This document shows positions 9,344-21,521 of a stretch of 64,000 nt of DNA, piece after piece. The stretch covers positions 5,756,603 through 5,820,602 of the forward strand of contig NC_033641.1 in NCBI RefSeq assembly GCF_001540865.1, given 5' to 3'. Under the pieces are notes generated by a model, which worked only from the letters and a program-made list of their open reading frames with translations, was not told where the DNA came from and ran no database searches. This DNA is from Ananas comosus. Lineage: Eukaryota > Streptophyta > Magnoliopsida > Poales > Bromeliaceae. Position numbers and translations under genes: made by a program. Every line of letters begins with the position of its first letter. The stretch's first letter is position 1.

Positions 9344-11877
9344 TGTAATGTACCGAAACTTCGGTAAATAAATATCGAACTTTAGTCAAATTTACCAAAG
9401 TGCGAGGTTGGTACGCTTTGGAAACGCCGAAGGCGTCAAAAAGGAAAAAAGTGCATTGTTGGAGATTTTCGAGAGCTAAAGAATCAAAAATCTGCTTACT
9501 GCAACTTTTGAGCTCTCGGGGACCGGTCCCTGGTGGGAGAGACCGGTCCCCAAACGCGAAGAATCTCAGAGATGGAAAATCGGCTAAGTCCCAGAAAACC
9601 ACCTCTCGGGAACCGGTCCTTGCGGGGAGAGACCGGTCCCTCAGGAGAGACCGGTTGTATCGTGCGAGAGCCCTACTGAGTTGCGGGAGAGCTCTCTGGG
9701 ACCGATCCCATGCTCGAGAGATCGGTCCCCGTGCCCGAAAAATGCCCAGTCTGGGCTGTGCAATGGAATGAAAGTTGAGGGGCATATTTGCATTTATGCA
9801 CTAAGTGGGCTATGTATGAGGGGAGTATGAGATATTTTCCTTCATTTATCTTCCTCACACTCTCTCATATCTCTCTCTTCCTCTCTCTAGAAGGCAAGGA
9901 GAAGAAGAGAAGAAAGAAAAGTAGAAAGAGAAGAAGAAGAAGAAAAAGGTGGAGAGGAGGAAGAAGGAGTGAAGCAACTCCCTCTCCTTCACCTCCAACT
10001 CAAGAAAGGAAAGCTTGAGAGGTAAGCTTTGATCCTCTCTCATCGTAGAACCCAAAGTAGGATTTTGATTGACCTAAAGATGATGTTAATGGAACCTCTA
10101 GATGATTTGAAGCTTTCTTTTGCTTCCCTAAGAGATCAAAACTAGGGTTTTGTATATGTGTTGGAGCTAGCGCACCCTAATTGGGGCTTTTGCTTGGGAG
10201 GGTTTTAAAGTTAAATTGACCCTCTAGTAACCTAATTGGGGGTATTTCCGACGCGTTGGTGCGCTCGGTTTGACGTTACGAAAAGACTATACGAAGTTAT
10301 GAGCGGAAAAGCCTAATTTGGCTTCGTTTTGCCGCAGGTAAGGAAATAGGCGGCCAAAAATCATGAAATTCGAATCCGAGCATCCTAGCAAGCCTACGAG
10401 GTGGGTGGTGCTTTCCAAACTCCTTGAAATTCTTTCTATATCTAATGTGTCACTCATTGAGCATACATATATGTATTGTTGCATGCATTTTAGGGTGAAT
10501 GAGATGATACTTATGTGAATGTTGCATGTTGTGAATACAATTGCATTATGAGATGGTTGAGAACCTAAGAACCCTATTTATGCATGAGATGTAACATGAA
10601 AACCTAGTTGAGGTAAAAGAACAAAGGTGACACTATGACATGTAGATCGAGTGGCATTAGTAAATGTAAAGATGACACTAGAGTTAGTGTGTGTGGCATT
10701 AAAGAGGATATGAATGCTAGAGTATTTGAACACTAGAGCTAGTGTGTGGCACCAAAGAGAACAAATGTGGCATAAAGAACGATAAAAGCTTGAGTTAGCG
10801 TCAAAAGTATGGCATCAAAGAATAAAAGCTAGAGTTTGCACTAAGTGTGACATAAAGAATACTAGAGTTAGTGTAATGATATGATTGAAAACAAAGAATG
10901 CAAAGAACTTGAGATTGAGACATAATGACATACAATCTTAGAGCTAAGGGTCATTTGTGCATAATTTTCTTATAGTTAAGGAACAGATTGAACTTGACAT
11001 TCTTAGAGTTAAGGATTGGATTATACTCGCTATAAGTCCTTGCTCGAGGGCGGTAGCTTCCCCTCGAGCGATGCGCTCCGGAGTTTGTCATCACTGGGTT
11101 GGTGCTGTTCCCCAGAGGACGGTCCCCGTCGGGTCGTAGGAGTCTCCTCAACGATTTGGGATTTTGAGTTGGTGAGCTAATGCGGCGAAACCCCCGGGTT
11201 AGCCATGAGATTGAACAAAAGATCAAAGAACTTGCATTCTTCATGAGTTGTATATTGAGCATCTTTATTGATAGCTTTGTTCAGGTATATTAGTTGCATT
11301 TGTATAGTTAGTTACTTATCTGCTTACCTTTTTCTATTATGCCTGAGTTAGACCTAGTAGAAAAGTCGGTGAGATTGGGGCCGAACCCACTAGGAACTTC
11401 ATTGTAGTTCTCACCCCACTATTTCCACAGAGTTGGGACCGAGTGAGCTGGCGAGCGACCGCGGTAAAGGTATCCCATTGTAGACAGTGACTACCAAAGT
11501 CGGGCTTTACATTTTGTTAGTAGCTTACCTTATATCATCTTTTGTATTCGATGATTTGAGATGTTAAAGAAAAGAATGTAATGTGTTATTATGAGCAAAT
11601 GTGATGTAAAAAGAAATGATGAAAAGCAATGTAAAGAATCATGAATGTAAATGGTTTAAAGTAAATCATTCTACGTGTATGTTGTTAGTTTCCTTTCTTT
11701 CACTCATGGCTATTGCTTACCCTTGTGTAAGCCATTGTGTATGTTTCCGCTGGTGCTTTTCTTAACTTGAAATTGTACAGGTGATGAGCCTTGGGCGGAC
11801 AGGGAAAACTCTGTCCGTTGGGCGTCTGTTCGACATGCCCGGACCGGCCCAAATTGGTATCGGTCCCGGGCGTGACA
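9344..11877 (+). repeat. Element A 5' LTR (2534 bp)
   Basis: Starts TGTAATGTACCGAAAC and ends GGGCGTGACA. The start and several internal blocks match the pieces of solo LTR E (31695-31812, 35069-36402, 46240-47301), whose summed length of 2514 bp agrees. It contains palindrome pairs at 9519-9730, a CT/GA-rich tract near 9850-9970 and the conserved block near 11384-11418. Five bases to its left are TTAGT; no right partner survives. Confidence 0.85.
9519..9730 (+). repeat. Palindrome pairs, GGGACCGGTCCC core
   Basis: The GACCGGTC core or one-base variants start at 9521/9541, 9611/9631 and 9700/9720, each pair exactly 20 bp apart, with an extra half copy at 9649. The outer flanks CTCTCGGG and CCCCGAGAG make the pairs larger inverted repeats. 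Position: about 175-390 bp into the LTR. Confidence 0.8.
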
Positions 11878-11884
11878 GATATAG

Positions 11885-11896
11885 TGGTATCAGAGC
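11885..11896 (+). promoter_or_regulatory. Primer-binding site, tRNA-iMet, element A
   Basis: TGGTATCAGAGC lies seven bases after the LTR end at 11877. It is complementary to the 3' end of plant initiator tRNA-Met, the usual primer for minus-strand synthesis in this group. Confidence 0.9.
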
Positions 11897-12204
11897 CTAA
11901 AGTGAAAGAATAGGAGTGGACCTAGAGACCCTTAGGATTGAAAAACCTTAAGGATCTAGGAAACGTGAGCGACGTTGGATTAAAGTTAGCGAAAGCATGC
12001 GATTCGGTCAAGTTGGGATGTCTCTAATGTGATTAGGGACTGAGTCGAGTTGATGTTTGTTCTCTACTCCTTGTATTGTGCCGGGCGGCCGATGACATAA
12101 TGCTTTGGAGTGAGGATGGAAACATAAGTTGCTTTCGCCGAATTAGGTATGGTTTAGTAATGTTGGTTGTGTAGCTAATGTGAGTTGCTTCTTTTTAGGA
12201 AACA

Positions 12205-13604
12205 ATGGCACCTCGTGGTGGACCTCGAACAAGGTCAATGCCAGAGGAGCCAAATGCGGCGCCCGAGCAATAAGGAGCAAGTGGCGACAGTGAGCTTCGG
12301 GAGCAAATGGCCGCGCTTATTGGCGTAGTGCGGCAACAAGTGGAGTCTGTTCAACGCCGAGGGGAACAGATTCGATGGGTCCAGGAGACCTTGGAGCGTC
12401 AACAAGCAGCGGCGACCTAGGTGGGTGCTGAGCATGTCGCGCCCCCTGCGGTGGTGCCGAGTGTAGTTGAGGGAGCGGCGGCAGCGGCAGCTGTGCCCGT
12501 CACGATGGTGCCGGCTGGATCAGGAACCTCAAATCCCGATAGTGCTGCAGTAGAGGCGGAGCGGGAGCGCGTGCTGGCGGCTCTCATTCAGTTCTAGAAG
12601 TTCAGCCCACCTGTCTTTGAAGGTGGTATGGTGGAGCCAGCAGTAGTGGAGTCTTGGATCGACTCAATGGAAACGCTCTTCGAGGACCTGAATACATCGG
12701 AGAAGGACAAAGTGTACCTCGCCACCCATTGTCTCGAGAAGGCAGCGAAGGTGTGGTGGAAGCGAGTTAGGCAGGATCGATCAACCGATCTTCCGCCTAT
12801 GCTTTGGGAGGAGTTCAAGAGAGCAGTGTTCGCGAACTACTTCCCCGACACGGTAAAGCGGAGACTACAAGAGAAGTTCCGCAAGTTAAGACAAGGAGAC
12901 CGCTCGGTAGCGGACTACGAGCAAGAGTTCTCCGACATTATTGATTGCGTGCCGGATGTTGTTCGTGATGACCGGGATCAGGCTGATTGGTTCTTGTGAG
13001 GACACCAGTCGAGAATCTATGAGAAGGTGCAAATTCTCAAGTTGACGACCTTTGCGGAAGTCTTTGACCGGGCGTTGTGGGTGGAGCACGGCAACGCCTA
13101 CGCACGAGAGGAGCATGAAGCTATGGCCGAGCCAAGGGATAAAGGCAAGATGCGAGCGGCGGGCAGTGCCGGGGGCCAGCCGAATGCAAAGAAACCCCCT
13201 CGGTATCCCCGGCAGTAGTCGAGGAGCTGGAGACCACCTCGGTGCGTCATCTGTGGCGGAGAGCACCGAGTGTCGACCTGCTCGCTGCGCGAAGGAAAGT
13301 GTTACAAGTGTGGCCAACCGGAACATCTTATCCGGGAGTGCCCGAGCTGGATGTCGTCTGCGCCGACGGTGGCATCAGCACCGTCTACCCCAATGCAACT
13401 TGCGGGGCTGCCACCAGTGATGTCGGCTGGACGCACATCATCACCACGTCAGCCGGAGGGATCACGAGCACCTAGTGGCCGGGTTCTTGCCACTCAGGTG
13501 GAGGAGTAGCCTGCAGCACCAGATGACGTTGTGGCTGGTATTATTCTGACTAATGGCACTAGAGCTAGAGCTTTATTTGATACGGGCGCATCTCATTCAT
13601 TCAT
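12205..13604 (+). pseudogene. gag-protease pseudogene of element A, six stops
   Basis: Gag-pol polyprotein start of a Ty3 element. The ATG at 12205 opens a frame that runs without a frameshift to 13604 but has six in-frame stops: 12271 TAA, 12418 TAG, 12595 TAG, 12997 TGA, 13216 TAG and 13507 TAG. Order: Ser/Gln-rich N-terminus; capsid about 12600-13130 with the KVWWKR motif and the FRKLRQGDRSV segment; zinc knuckle CYKCGQPEHLIREC near 13300-13345; then protease with LFDTGASHSF at 13570-13603, where the element is cut. Each stop fits a single C-to-T change at a glutamine or arginine codon, as methylated cytosine decay would give. Not functional. Confidence 0.9.
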
Positions 13605-13628
13605 TGGTACTGACCCTCGAAGTTCGCG

Positions 13629-16600
13629 TGTAAGGTGCCGAACTTCTGTAATTATGATGTTGCGGTGGAATGTAATATACCGGATTTTAATATAAAAGTG
13701 AAAATAAATAAAAATAGTATGAGATATTATTTTTATTGGATTTAGAGAAGTGAAATATAGGTTGGAAATGACCTGTGCTGAAATCGGAGCGAAAACAGAA
13801 GATTTAGAATTTTCTGCGAGAAATGGGACAGATAAATTAGCAGAAAATGCACAGTGTCGAAAAATTATGAAAACTGGAGAATATGTCAGAATCATTTTTA
13901 TGACGCTAGACTTAAAGTTTCATGCCATTCTGATACCCGGAAAGTGGAAAATAAAATCCGACAGCTATCTGATAGAGATTACAGTTCGGTACAGCTTTCG
14001 GTGATCAAACGGGGTCGAAAGTGAAAGATTAAAATTTTTTTGTACTTATTAAGTAAAATCAAGCCTGTCTGTCAAATTTGAGCTCAAACGGACATTCGGG
14101 AAGGCTCCGGGAAAAAATGTCAGTTTTAAACTGCCCGATGTGAATAGTGTATAGTTGAGGGGCTAAATTATAAAAAGGGATTTAATCCTTCTCCTCCCTC
14201 AACCGTGCACCACAACGCCACACACTCACACATGCACGCATGCATGGAGGGAGAGAGAAACCTCTCTTTCTCTCTCTAAATCTCTCCCAAAATTGGTGGC
14301 TTTGGGGGAGATTGAAGCTTGGAAGTGAATCGTCTTCATCTTCTTCATCTTCTCCATGGTTTGGAGCAAGCTTTGAGGTGAGCTTCTTGAGCCCTCTGAT
14401 GGTAGATCTCTAGAATTAGCTTTGTATGTTCTAGAGATGGATTTAGTAGAATGCTTAGATACTAATTAGAGGTTTATTGCTTGATTCATGAAGTTAAATA
14501 ATGGATTTAGTTGTAATGGCATATAGGGCTTCAAAATTGGGGTTTTGTAAAATATAAGGATTTGATCTAATTTGACCCTCCGTAAACCTAATTGTTAGGT
14601 AAACGAACGCGTTGGCGAAGTGGGTTCGGCGATTCGTCGAGCCATTGTGAAGATATTAAAGAAATGGACGTTTAGGCTTCGTTTCCGCCTGGAGGGCCGA
14701 GGCGACATCGTAAAATCATGAAAACGGATTTGGAGTACCGTAGCACATAACCGAAGACCTTTAATTTCTGAATCGTGGATCGGAGGCCATTCGGGTGGTC
14801 GCGCGGGAGTTCGGGCCAAACCGGGTTACGGGCGCCGCGGGAGGTCGATTGCAAGTGGCTATGAGCAATCGGAACGCGATAACAGGTGGGTTGTGTTTAC
14901 CGAAGCGACTAGGTCGCCTACATGTCAAAGAGAAATGTGCTTCTCGTTGATGCACATACAGGTGTGATGGTAGTTGATTGCATAGGTGAATGCTTAGGGA
15001 TAATGCATGAGATACTATGTGATAGCTGCCTAAGATGAATAAAATTGCATGTTAGCATGATTAGAATATGTGCATAATGGCATCATGAATGAGTTAAAGC
15101 ATATAAATAGAATATGCATGATGATGTTGTAGATGTGGTAGAGCATATGAATAGATTGCATGCTAGTTGATAATGGCATAACGAAGCATTGGAGTATGTA
15201 TGCTAGTGGATAATCGCATATAGATGCCTTGAGAAATACATGCTAGATGATAATGGCATATTAGCATTATGAAGGTGTATACTAGATGTAAGATGCATGT
15301 TGGCTTTATTGAACATATATGCTAGATGAAAATGAATGTTAACATATTGTTAATTATGGAGATTTTGAGGTATGTGGACATATTGCTAGATTATACAAAT
15401 AGGCATGTGGCATGTAAACCTAGTATTGTGAACCTATGATAGATCGAGTGGCATTAACCTAGTGTTATGAATATAGGTTGAACAAGTGAACCTAGAATCA
15501 AGATCTAGGTAGAGTGGCATCGAACCTAGTGTTAGTAAACATAGGTCGAATATGAACATAGTGTCGTCAAACATAAGTTGACATCAAACCTAGTGTTGTG
15601 AAACCTAGAGTTAACTAAACCTAGGTGAGTGGCATTCGAACATAGTGTAAAGAAACACATTGAGACACTTAACGTGGAACTAGGGATAGGTGGATTTCCG
15701 AGTGTTTATTAACCATAGTGGACAGGGTATCCTCGGTTGGTGAGGATTGGATCATACTCACATAGTCTGTTTTGGGCTTGTGGCGGTCACTCCACACAAG
15801 CAGTGCACTTCGGAGTTGTCACACGAGCTGGGTAGCTCACGAGAGGGGTAGCTCACTGGGTGGGATACGAGCGGGGTAGCTCCTCACCCATTGGACTGGG
15901 AAGTGAGTCAGGCGAAGGGCGGGGTAGCTCTTCACTTGTGAGATTTGTGCGGGGTAGCTCTTTACCTATGAGTGGGGTAGCTCTTGACTGATGAGATTGA
16001 GGTTAGAGTCGAGGCGAAGAGCGGGGTAGCTCTTGCCCTTAGGCATTTGAGTTATGAGTTGGGCGAGGAGCGGGGTAGCTCTTCACCTATAGGACTTTAG
16101 ATATGAGTCGGGGCAAAGAGCGGGGTAGCTCTTCACCTACTAGAGATGTGAGTGAATATCTATGGCATTCGAGATATGTGTTGGGTGAGGCAAGAGCGGG
16201 GTAGCTCTTCACCTATGTGATAAGAGATCTTAGGCAGGTTAGCCTAGTGGATTGGGTAATGACATGAATAACATAGTGGAATGGCATTCATACCATGATT
16301 GGGACATAGTATATGTTTAGTGGATTTAAGGCCGAGGAGTATGTGAGGGTTCCTTCACCTCGAGCCGGATAGAGTGCGGTACTCCGCAGTTGATTGACTC
16401 GGGGCAGAGTTGGGTGGCTAGCTTGAATAAGGTAGATGGAACCTTAAGGCTAGTGATAGATGAAATGGATCTAGGGTAATAGAAACCTTAGAGAGTAGTT
16501 GGATGTGATAGAAAGTAGTATCGGGTGATCTACTAGTTTTTGCATTACTTGCATGGTTGCATAGCATGACATTATTGCATTCGCGAGGCAAAAGCATGAC

Positions 16601-17212
16601 ATATGTTAGTCGCATATTTTTGATATCATATCTATCTGTTTATTAATCTAACCTGCAGTTTGCCTCCTTTGAACCTGTTGGTTGAGCTTTTTCCTTGGGT
16701 GGCCGTACCCACTGGAAATCATGGAGTTGGTTCTCACCCCACGTTGCTTTGGGGTGTTATAGGTTCGCACGTGAGCGACGCGACGGCGCGAGGAAAGGGC
16801 GTAGCTCTGTAGATAGCGCCCTACCTCAGAGACCAGAGCTAGCAGTACCCCGTCGACATAGCTTAGGGGTATAGGAAATGAATAGAACACAATGTATCAA
16901 AAATGTATTAAAGATATAAATGATGTAATAACATAGATTGCATTTGGATGGAAAACAAGTTGTATTTGAGTTGTAAAAATGTAAGCTGGTGAATGCATGT
17001 AATAACTTAGGATGTGTTTATGTTGTTTGATACCTTCCTTTGCAATCAGTGTATGAATACTGTTCCTGTTTGGAACCCCTTATATTATACTGTTTGTTGA
17101 GCCTTGAACGTTCAGGGGAGACTCTGTCCGAGGTACAGGGGAATCCCCGGTTCGTTCGGCGCTGTCTGCGACCCGACCCGGCCAAATAGGTAGAGGGTCA
17201 CAGGGCGTGACA
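13629..17212 (+). mobile_element. Solo LTR (3584 bp), Ty3 long-LTR family, TSD TCGCG
   Basis: Starts TGTAAGGTGCCG and ends CAGGGCGTGACA, flanked by TCGCG at 13624-13628 and 17213-17217. The empty site is preserved in the right LTR of element C near 48116. It has no primer site or coding region. Related by its ends and by shared blocks to solo LTR H at 31813-35063 (the first few hundred bases align closely). It carries a tandem array at 15825-16215 and the conserved block near 16707-16742. Confidence 0.92.
15825..16215 (+). repeat. Tandem array of GAGCGGGGTAGCTCTTCACC-like units
   Basis: About nine imperfect copies of a core GCGGGGTAGCTCTTCACCT recur at irregular spacing of roughly 25-75 bp. 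The core contains the inverted repeat GAGC...GCTC. The array follows directly after the GGAGTTGTCAC block, the same LTR position at which other subfamilies carry different arrays. Confidence 0.8.
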
Positions 17213-17855
17213 TCGCGCCCTTCGATTGATCAAGCGATTCGGCTGATGAGGGATCGGATCAGCCGGATTCAAAGCCTCTACAGTAAATTCGGTTTGGCTG
17301 GAAGAGCCAAATGTACGGACCAAGCAAAAACTGAAGTCAGCCGATGAGCCGAATAGCTAAAGAACACAGGAATTGACCGGCTTGAAAAGCCGAATGCCTT
17401 TATATTCACTGATAAGAAGTACAGGGGTCGAGTGTGCCGGATGGCATGCAGACTCGGTTGATCTATTTAAAACTACTCCTAGGAAGAACAGTAAATACGG
17501 GAAAGAGAAATTACAAGTAGACTACTCCTAGAAAATGCAAGAAATTGCGAGGAAAATAAGGGCGGTCTTTTGTTCATAGAAAAAAAGACCCATTTTTAGG
17601 GCGTTATTGACCTATTTATAGATCGCCCCTTGTGATCAGTTATTATCTGTGCATGATCAGCCACTACTCCTGATTCTCCGGACCATTTTCAGCCCACTTT
17701 CAGCCGATCAGAACCGTTTGCAACTGCTTACGGTTACTGTAACCTCCCTTAATTAGCGCAACAGTTTCTCTTCCGGTGCTCCTGGTGTACGGCAAGATTG
17801 ATGCTTTTGAAAGGAATACCGGCGTACCATCTGTCCGCGCCTAATTTCCTCAACA

Positions 17856-17866
17856 ATTGCCCCCTC
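17856..17866 (-). promoter_or_regulatory. Polypurine tract of element C
   Basis: On the minus strand GAGGGGGCAAT precedes the 3' LTR start TGTTGAGG. Its position next to the inner LTR edge and its purine run fit the element's plus-strand primer. Confidence 0.55.
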
Positions 17867-18407
17867 GGCAACTTTCGAAGTAACGCTTCGGTAGCTGGCG
17901 TAATCTGAGGCGCGATTACTTTTCAAACTCTTGGTACGGTTTCGTCTCAACCGTCCACTTTTTTCTACTGCCGAAATCCTGCCATCGCTTCAATAACAAG
18001 CGCGATCCGAGGCGTGGTTCTCGGTCCAATCAAATTCAAATTCTCTGTACGAGTAGCTGACGTAATCCGAGGCGTGATCCTCCGTACGGTTCAATCTTGG
18101 CTGTCCATTTTCTTTTTTACGGCTCTGATCTCGCCCTCTATTTTTGTCTTATATGTGGCATTAATTAGGTCATCTTAATTACCGCCATCTATTCATCATT
18201 ATAGCCATCTTCGGAACTCGCTTTGATGCGACGATTCGATGCGACGACAACCTTTTCTTCTTAGCCAAGCTTCTCATTCCTTTTTGTACTCAAACCTCAT
18301 CTTCGTCGCTTCTTTTACTTCTCTTCGTCTTCTTTGCTATGTCTATACTCCAGCTTGGCCCATTATTTTCTTCCTGATACTTTAGATTTTCCTTCAATCT
18401 TTCGGCA

Positions 18408-19939
18408 ATGGCGCCGCTTCCGCCTCTGCCTTCCTTTCCAACACTGGATTATACCATACTTAAACCATATCTCTCTTTAGACCCCACTAGATTAATCTTG
18501 GGTCCCTCCTTTACTGAAGACCCAGCTCCTGATGATTTCCCTTACTCCAGTGATGGTCTTCCATTAATGGCTAAATCCATTCATCTCCACTCCTGGTATT
18601 CCTCGGCTTCGACAGGAAAAAGTCTTCGAACTTGGCCGAGTGTTTCAGATGCTTACTTGGCTTGGTTGGATCGAGTGGAGGCTGTTTATGGTGATTCTTG
18701 GAAGGAGATCGGGATTTATGAAGCTATTAGGCTACCTAGGAAGCCTCCTGTAGCCGACAACCTTCTGTTAGCTTCTGCTCTCTATTTTTGGTCCCCTGTT
18801 TTCAACGTTTTTCTTTTCAGAGGAGGACCTCTTACTCTAACTCTTTTTGACATAGCCGCTATCGTTGGACTGTGTCCTCATGGAGTTACCATCTCTATAG
18901 CTTATAATCCTGATGGCGTGTCTGACTTTGAGGCTCATCTCGACCTCAATGACTTGGCCTATTCTAAGTTCCTCTGTAAGTTTGCAGGCGAATCCCCTGC
19001 TCCTGTCACTAGGAAAGAACATACAGCGTTCCTCCTACATTGGTATGCCACAATCTCTTCTGCACTCGTTTGCAGAAAATCAATCGGGACTTTGTCCCAA
19101 TTGCCGTTGGTTTATCTAACGGCGATAGATTAGCTCTATAGCCTTATTTTCTTACCTTCGTCTATAGGAAAATCTTTGATTCCATTAAACCACTACCCTC
19201 TGGAGATGGTGTAACAATCAGCTCGGGTTGTGGTGTTTTTTCGTTTTTGCAAATATTTCTGCAAATTTATTTTCATAAATTGTGCCGAGAACCTCTAGAT
19301 CTAAACTCGGCTGCTCATTTTGACTCTTATGGGCTTGCTCTCGGCTGTCCTCAGCCGTTAACATCAGGCCATCCTCTTGATTTTATCACCTATTTTAAAA
19401 TTTTTTATGAATCGGGTCCTCATTTCCTCATTTCTTGGTCTCCTTTTGCTGATTACGTCACCGGCCCACCTTGGTTTTTAGCTAGGTACGAGGCCATTCA
19501 AGGTGAACTTGCTTCTTCTCGTGCCGACGAATATTCAGATGTCTAGTACTCTTTTTTGGCTACAAGGGATTTACACATTGGTTTGAAATCGCGCTCAAAA
19601 TTACTGCCCAGTACTGAGGTTTACTCCCCCCAGTTCGCAGTGCGTCAATTTGGATTTACGCAAGCAATCCCTGCTCCAGCCAAGTTCTTCATGGCCAATA
19701 CTGCCGTTCATCGTCCTCCTACCAAAAGTATAGCCGATGCTAATCGAATTTTGGCCATGGGGAATCGTCTTCGGCGATTTTTCAAATTATTAAGCTTTAG
19801 GCCAAATTATACAGGAGTAGTAGGTTTCCGCTATACCGTTACTTGGGATAGTTTTGTCAATAGCACCTTCAATTTTCCTACCTCGCAGGCACACCGCAAA
19901 ACTATTCACCCAATCAGTAAATCTCTTACTTATGGCTGA
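18408..19939 (+). pseudogene. Antisense plant-mobile-domain (PMD) ORF of element C
   Basis: Encodes a PMD-type protein, a fold shared by plant MAIN/MAIL1 proteins and by ORFs carried in retrotransposons; the biochemical role is unsettled. The ATG at 18408 starts a good 240-codon frame with the hallmark NVFLFRGGPLTLTLFDIAAIVGL at about residues 137-159 and the EHTAFLLHW segment near 204. Near 19083 a one-base loss shifts the frame. The original frame continues with a TAG at 19139, through 19247, a second TAG at 19544 and QFGFTQAIPAP near 19650, ending at 19939. A possible intron acceptor (TTTACAG) follows near 19984, and the ORF is then cut by element B. It lies on the strand opposite the element's gag and protease, near its 3' LTR, as in other Tat elements. 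Confidence 0.8.
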
Positions 19940-20044
19940 TTTTCTATTCCACATAATTTCTGCTTATCTATTTTCCATTTACAGTGTCCTATCCAAGCAA
20001 AAGTCTTTCGGACGACACCGCTGCCCTATCTGTATCAAAAAAAG

Positions 20045-21521
20045 TCGGTTTGACGATTCGTTGAGTTTGTGTGGAGTTCTTGGCAAAAGGGGCGGTCGTA
20101 GCCTTCGTTCCTACTCGGAGAGCCGAAGCGACGTTCTAAGAGATTGCCGAGTTCCGTTCCTCGAGTTGTAGCATCGCCAAAAGGTGGGTGGTGCCATCTC
20201 GAAGCAGTTGAACTGCTCCCTATGTCTAAGTCTCATTGTTGATCTCATGAGCATCTTGCCATATTGCATTATAGGGTATATAATATGTTGTTGTGTATTC
20301 TTGCATGCTAGTGGTAGTGTAGAGTCGCTTACTTGACACTTGGACCTAGTATGTGTGACATGATGACTTGGAACCCTATAATGAGAAGATAAATGATGAA
20401 TGTGCCTTATGTGGATGAAAACCTAGTAAAGTGTAAACTAGTGTATTGGAAACATGTAATGAGAACGAGTGGCATCTAGTTAATGTTGAACACAAGAATG
20501 AGTGGCATGAAAACCTTAGTGTAGCTAAAACACTATGAGATTGAGTACAGGAACACATTGATTCCATGATCACGATAACCCTAGTTGGCAGGGTATCCTC
20601 AGTTGACGAGGATTGGATCGACTCACATAGCCTGTCTGCGCTTATAGTGGTCGCTCCACACAAGCTATGCACTCCGGAGTTTTGGTCACTAGAGGGGCAG
20701 TCGTGAGCTGCCTGGACAGTAGCCAGCTGTCCGCAGGCGGTCTCGGGGGTAGTCGAGTGATCAAAATCTCCTCCCCTATGAAACTTCAAGACGTGAGATG
20801 GTGGCGAACCTTCGGGTTAGTCGATTGATTGGGTAATCTAATGAATTACATCATTATTGAGCATGATAGCTTGGTAGTAGCCTTTACTTATGTTGCATGC
20901 ATGATTATAGATTGAGGCATGGTAGATTACTTTCATATCTCCTTATTGTTATCGCTTTTAAGTTTATCTATCTATCTGTTTATCTATCTATGCCTGCTTA
21001 GACCTAGTGGGGAGATCGGCGGAGTGGGCGGCCGAACCCACTGGGAACTATGGACAATAGTTCTCACCCTACTTTGTTGCAGGGCCGAGCTCGAGTACAC
21101 CCGGCGAGGATCACGGTAAGGGCTTAGCGCCCTAGAGGTTGTAGATGCTTCCTATTGCATTAGTAGTCACCCTTTGTACTTGAGAGTAGATGATGTATAG
21201 GGTGAGATGATGTGAAGAATTGTAAACCTTATGTTTATGTTTTGGAAGTTTAAATGTAATCAAATGTATTAAAGTTGCATGAATGTAATAGTTAAGTATC
21301 TCTCTTTTATTCACTTGTTTATTACTCGTGACGCTTGCTCTTGATTGTTGTGCTCCCGCTGTTGTTGTATGATCGTGTATGTATTCAAGTGATTTCCTGA
21401 GAACTTGTTGTACATGATCTCGTTGTCTAGTCTTGGGCGGACAGGGGAGGTCCTGTCCATTCGGCGTCTGTTCGACGCGTCGGAACCGGACCAAATTGGT
21501 AGCGGGTCTCGGGGCGTGACA
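20045..21521 (+). repeat. Inverted LTR fragment at element B left end
   Basis: A plus-strand LTR 3' portion ending GGGGCGTGACA at 21521. It is the reverse complement of much of the element B right LTR (for example around 20181-20230 against 27361-27418, and 20620-20780 against 26500-26680). Turning it round would complete the neighbouring 487-bp LTR start, minus roughly 600-850 bp. It therefore looks like an inversion with deletion inside one LTR, although an independent truncated copy cannot be excluded. Confidence 0.65.

Larger units (their letters stand above)
9344..13604 (+). mobile_element. Element A: 5' part of a Del/Tekay-like Ty3 element
   Basis: Plus-strand LTR retrotransposon: 2534-bp 5' LTR, tRNA-Met primer site, gag and the first residues of protease. 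It ends abruptly at about 13604 where it meets the truncated LTR of element C, so RT, RNase H, integrase and the 3' LTR are missing. The very long LTR, tRNA-iMet site and LFDTGASHSF protease motif are typical of the Del/Tekay branch of plant chromoviruses (family assignment by inference, since the integrase chromodomain is absent). The LTR is the same family as solo LTR E. Confidence 0.8.
13605..17855 (-). repeat. Element C left LTR, split by a solo LTR
   Basis: The pieces 13605-13628 and 17218-17855 align with the complete right LTR 48019-48759. The right copy shows the uninterrupted sequence across the insertion point. The outer end starting TGTTCGCTGCC is missing; the sequence instead joins element A protease directly at about 13604. 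Confidence 0.8.

Noticed and set aside
15825..16215. Regular repeats that might suggest a CRISPR-like array
   Set aside because: The units are imperfect, unevenly spaced and inside a plant LTR; no spacers of uniform length and no cas genes.
20045..21521. Independent plus-strand solo LTR
   Set aside because: Its left end lacks an LTR terminus and no 5-bp duplication is visible; an inverted piece of element B's LTR fits better.
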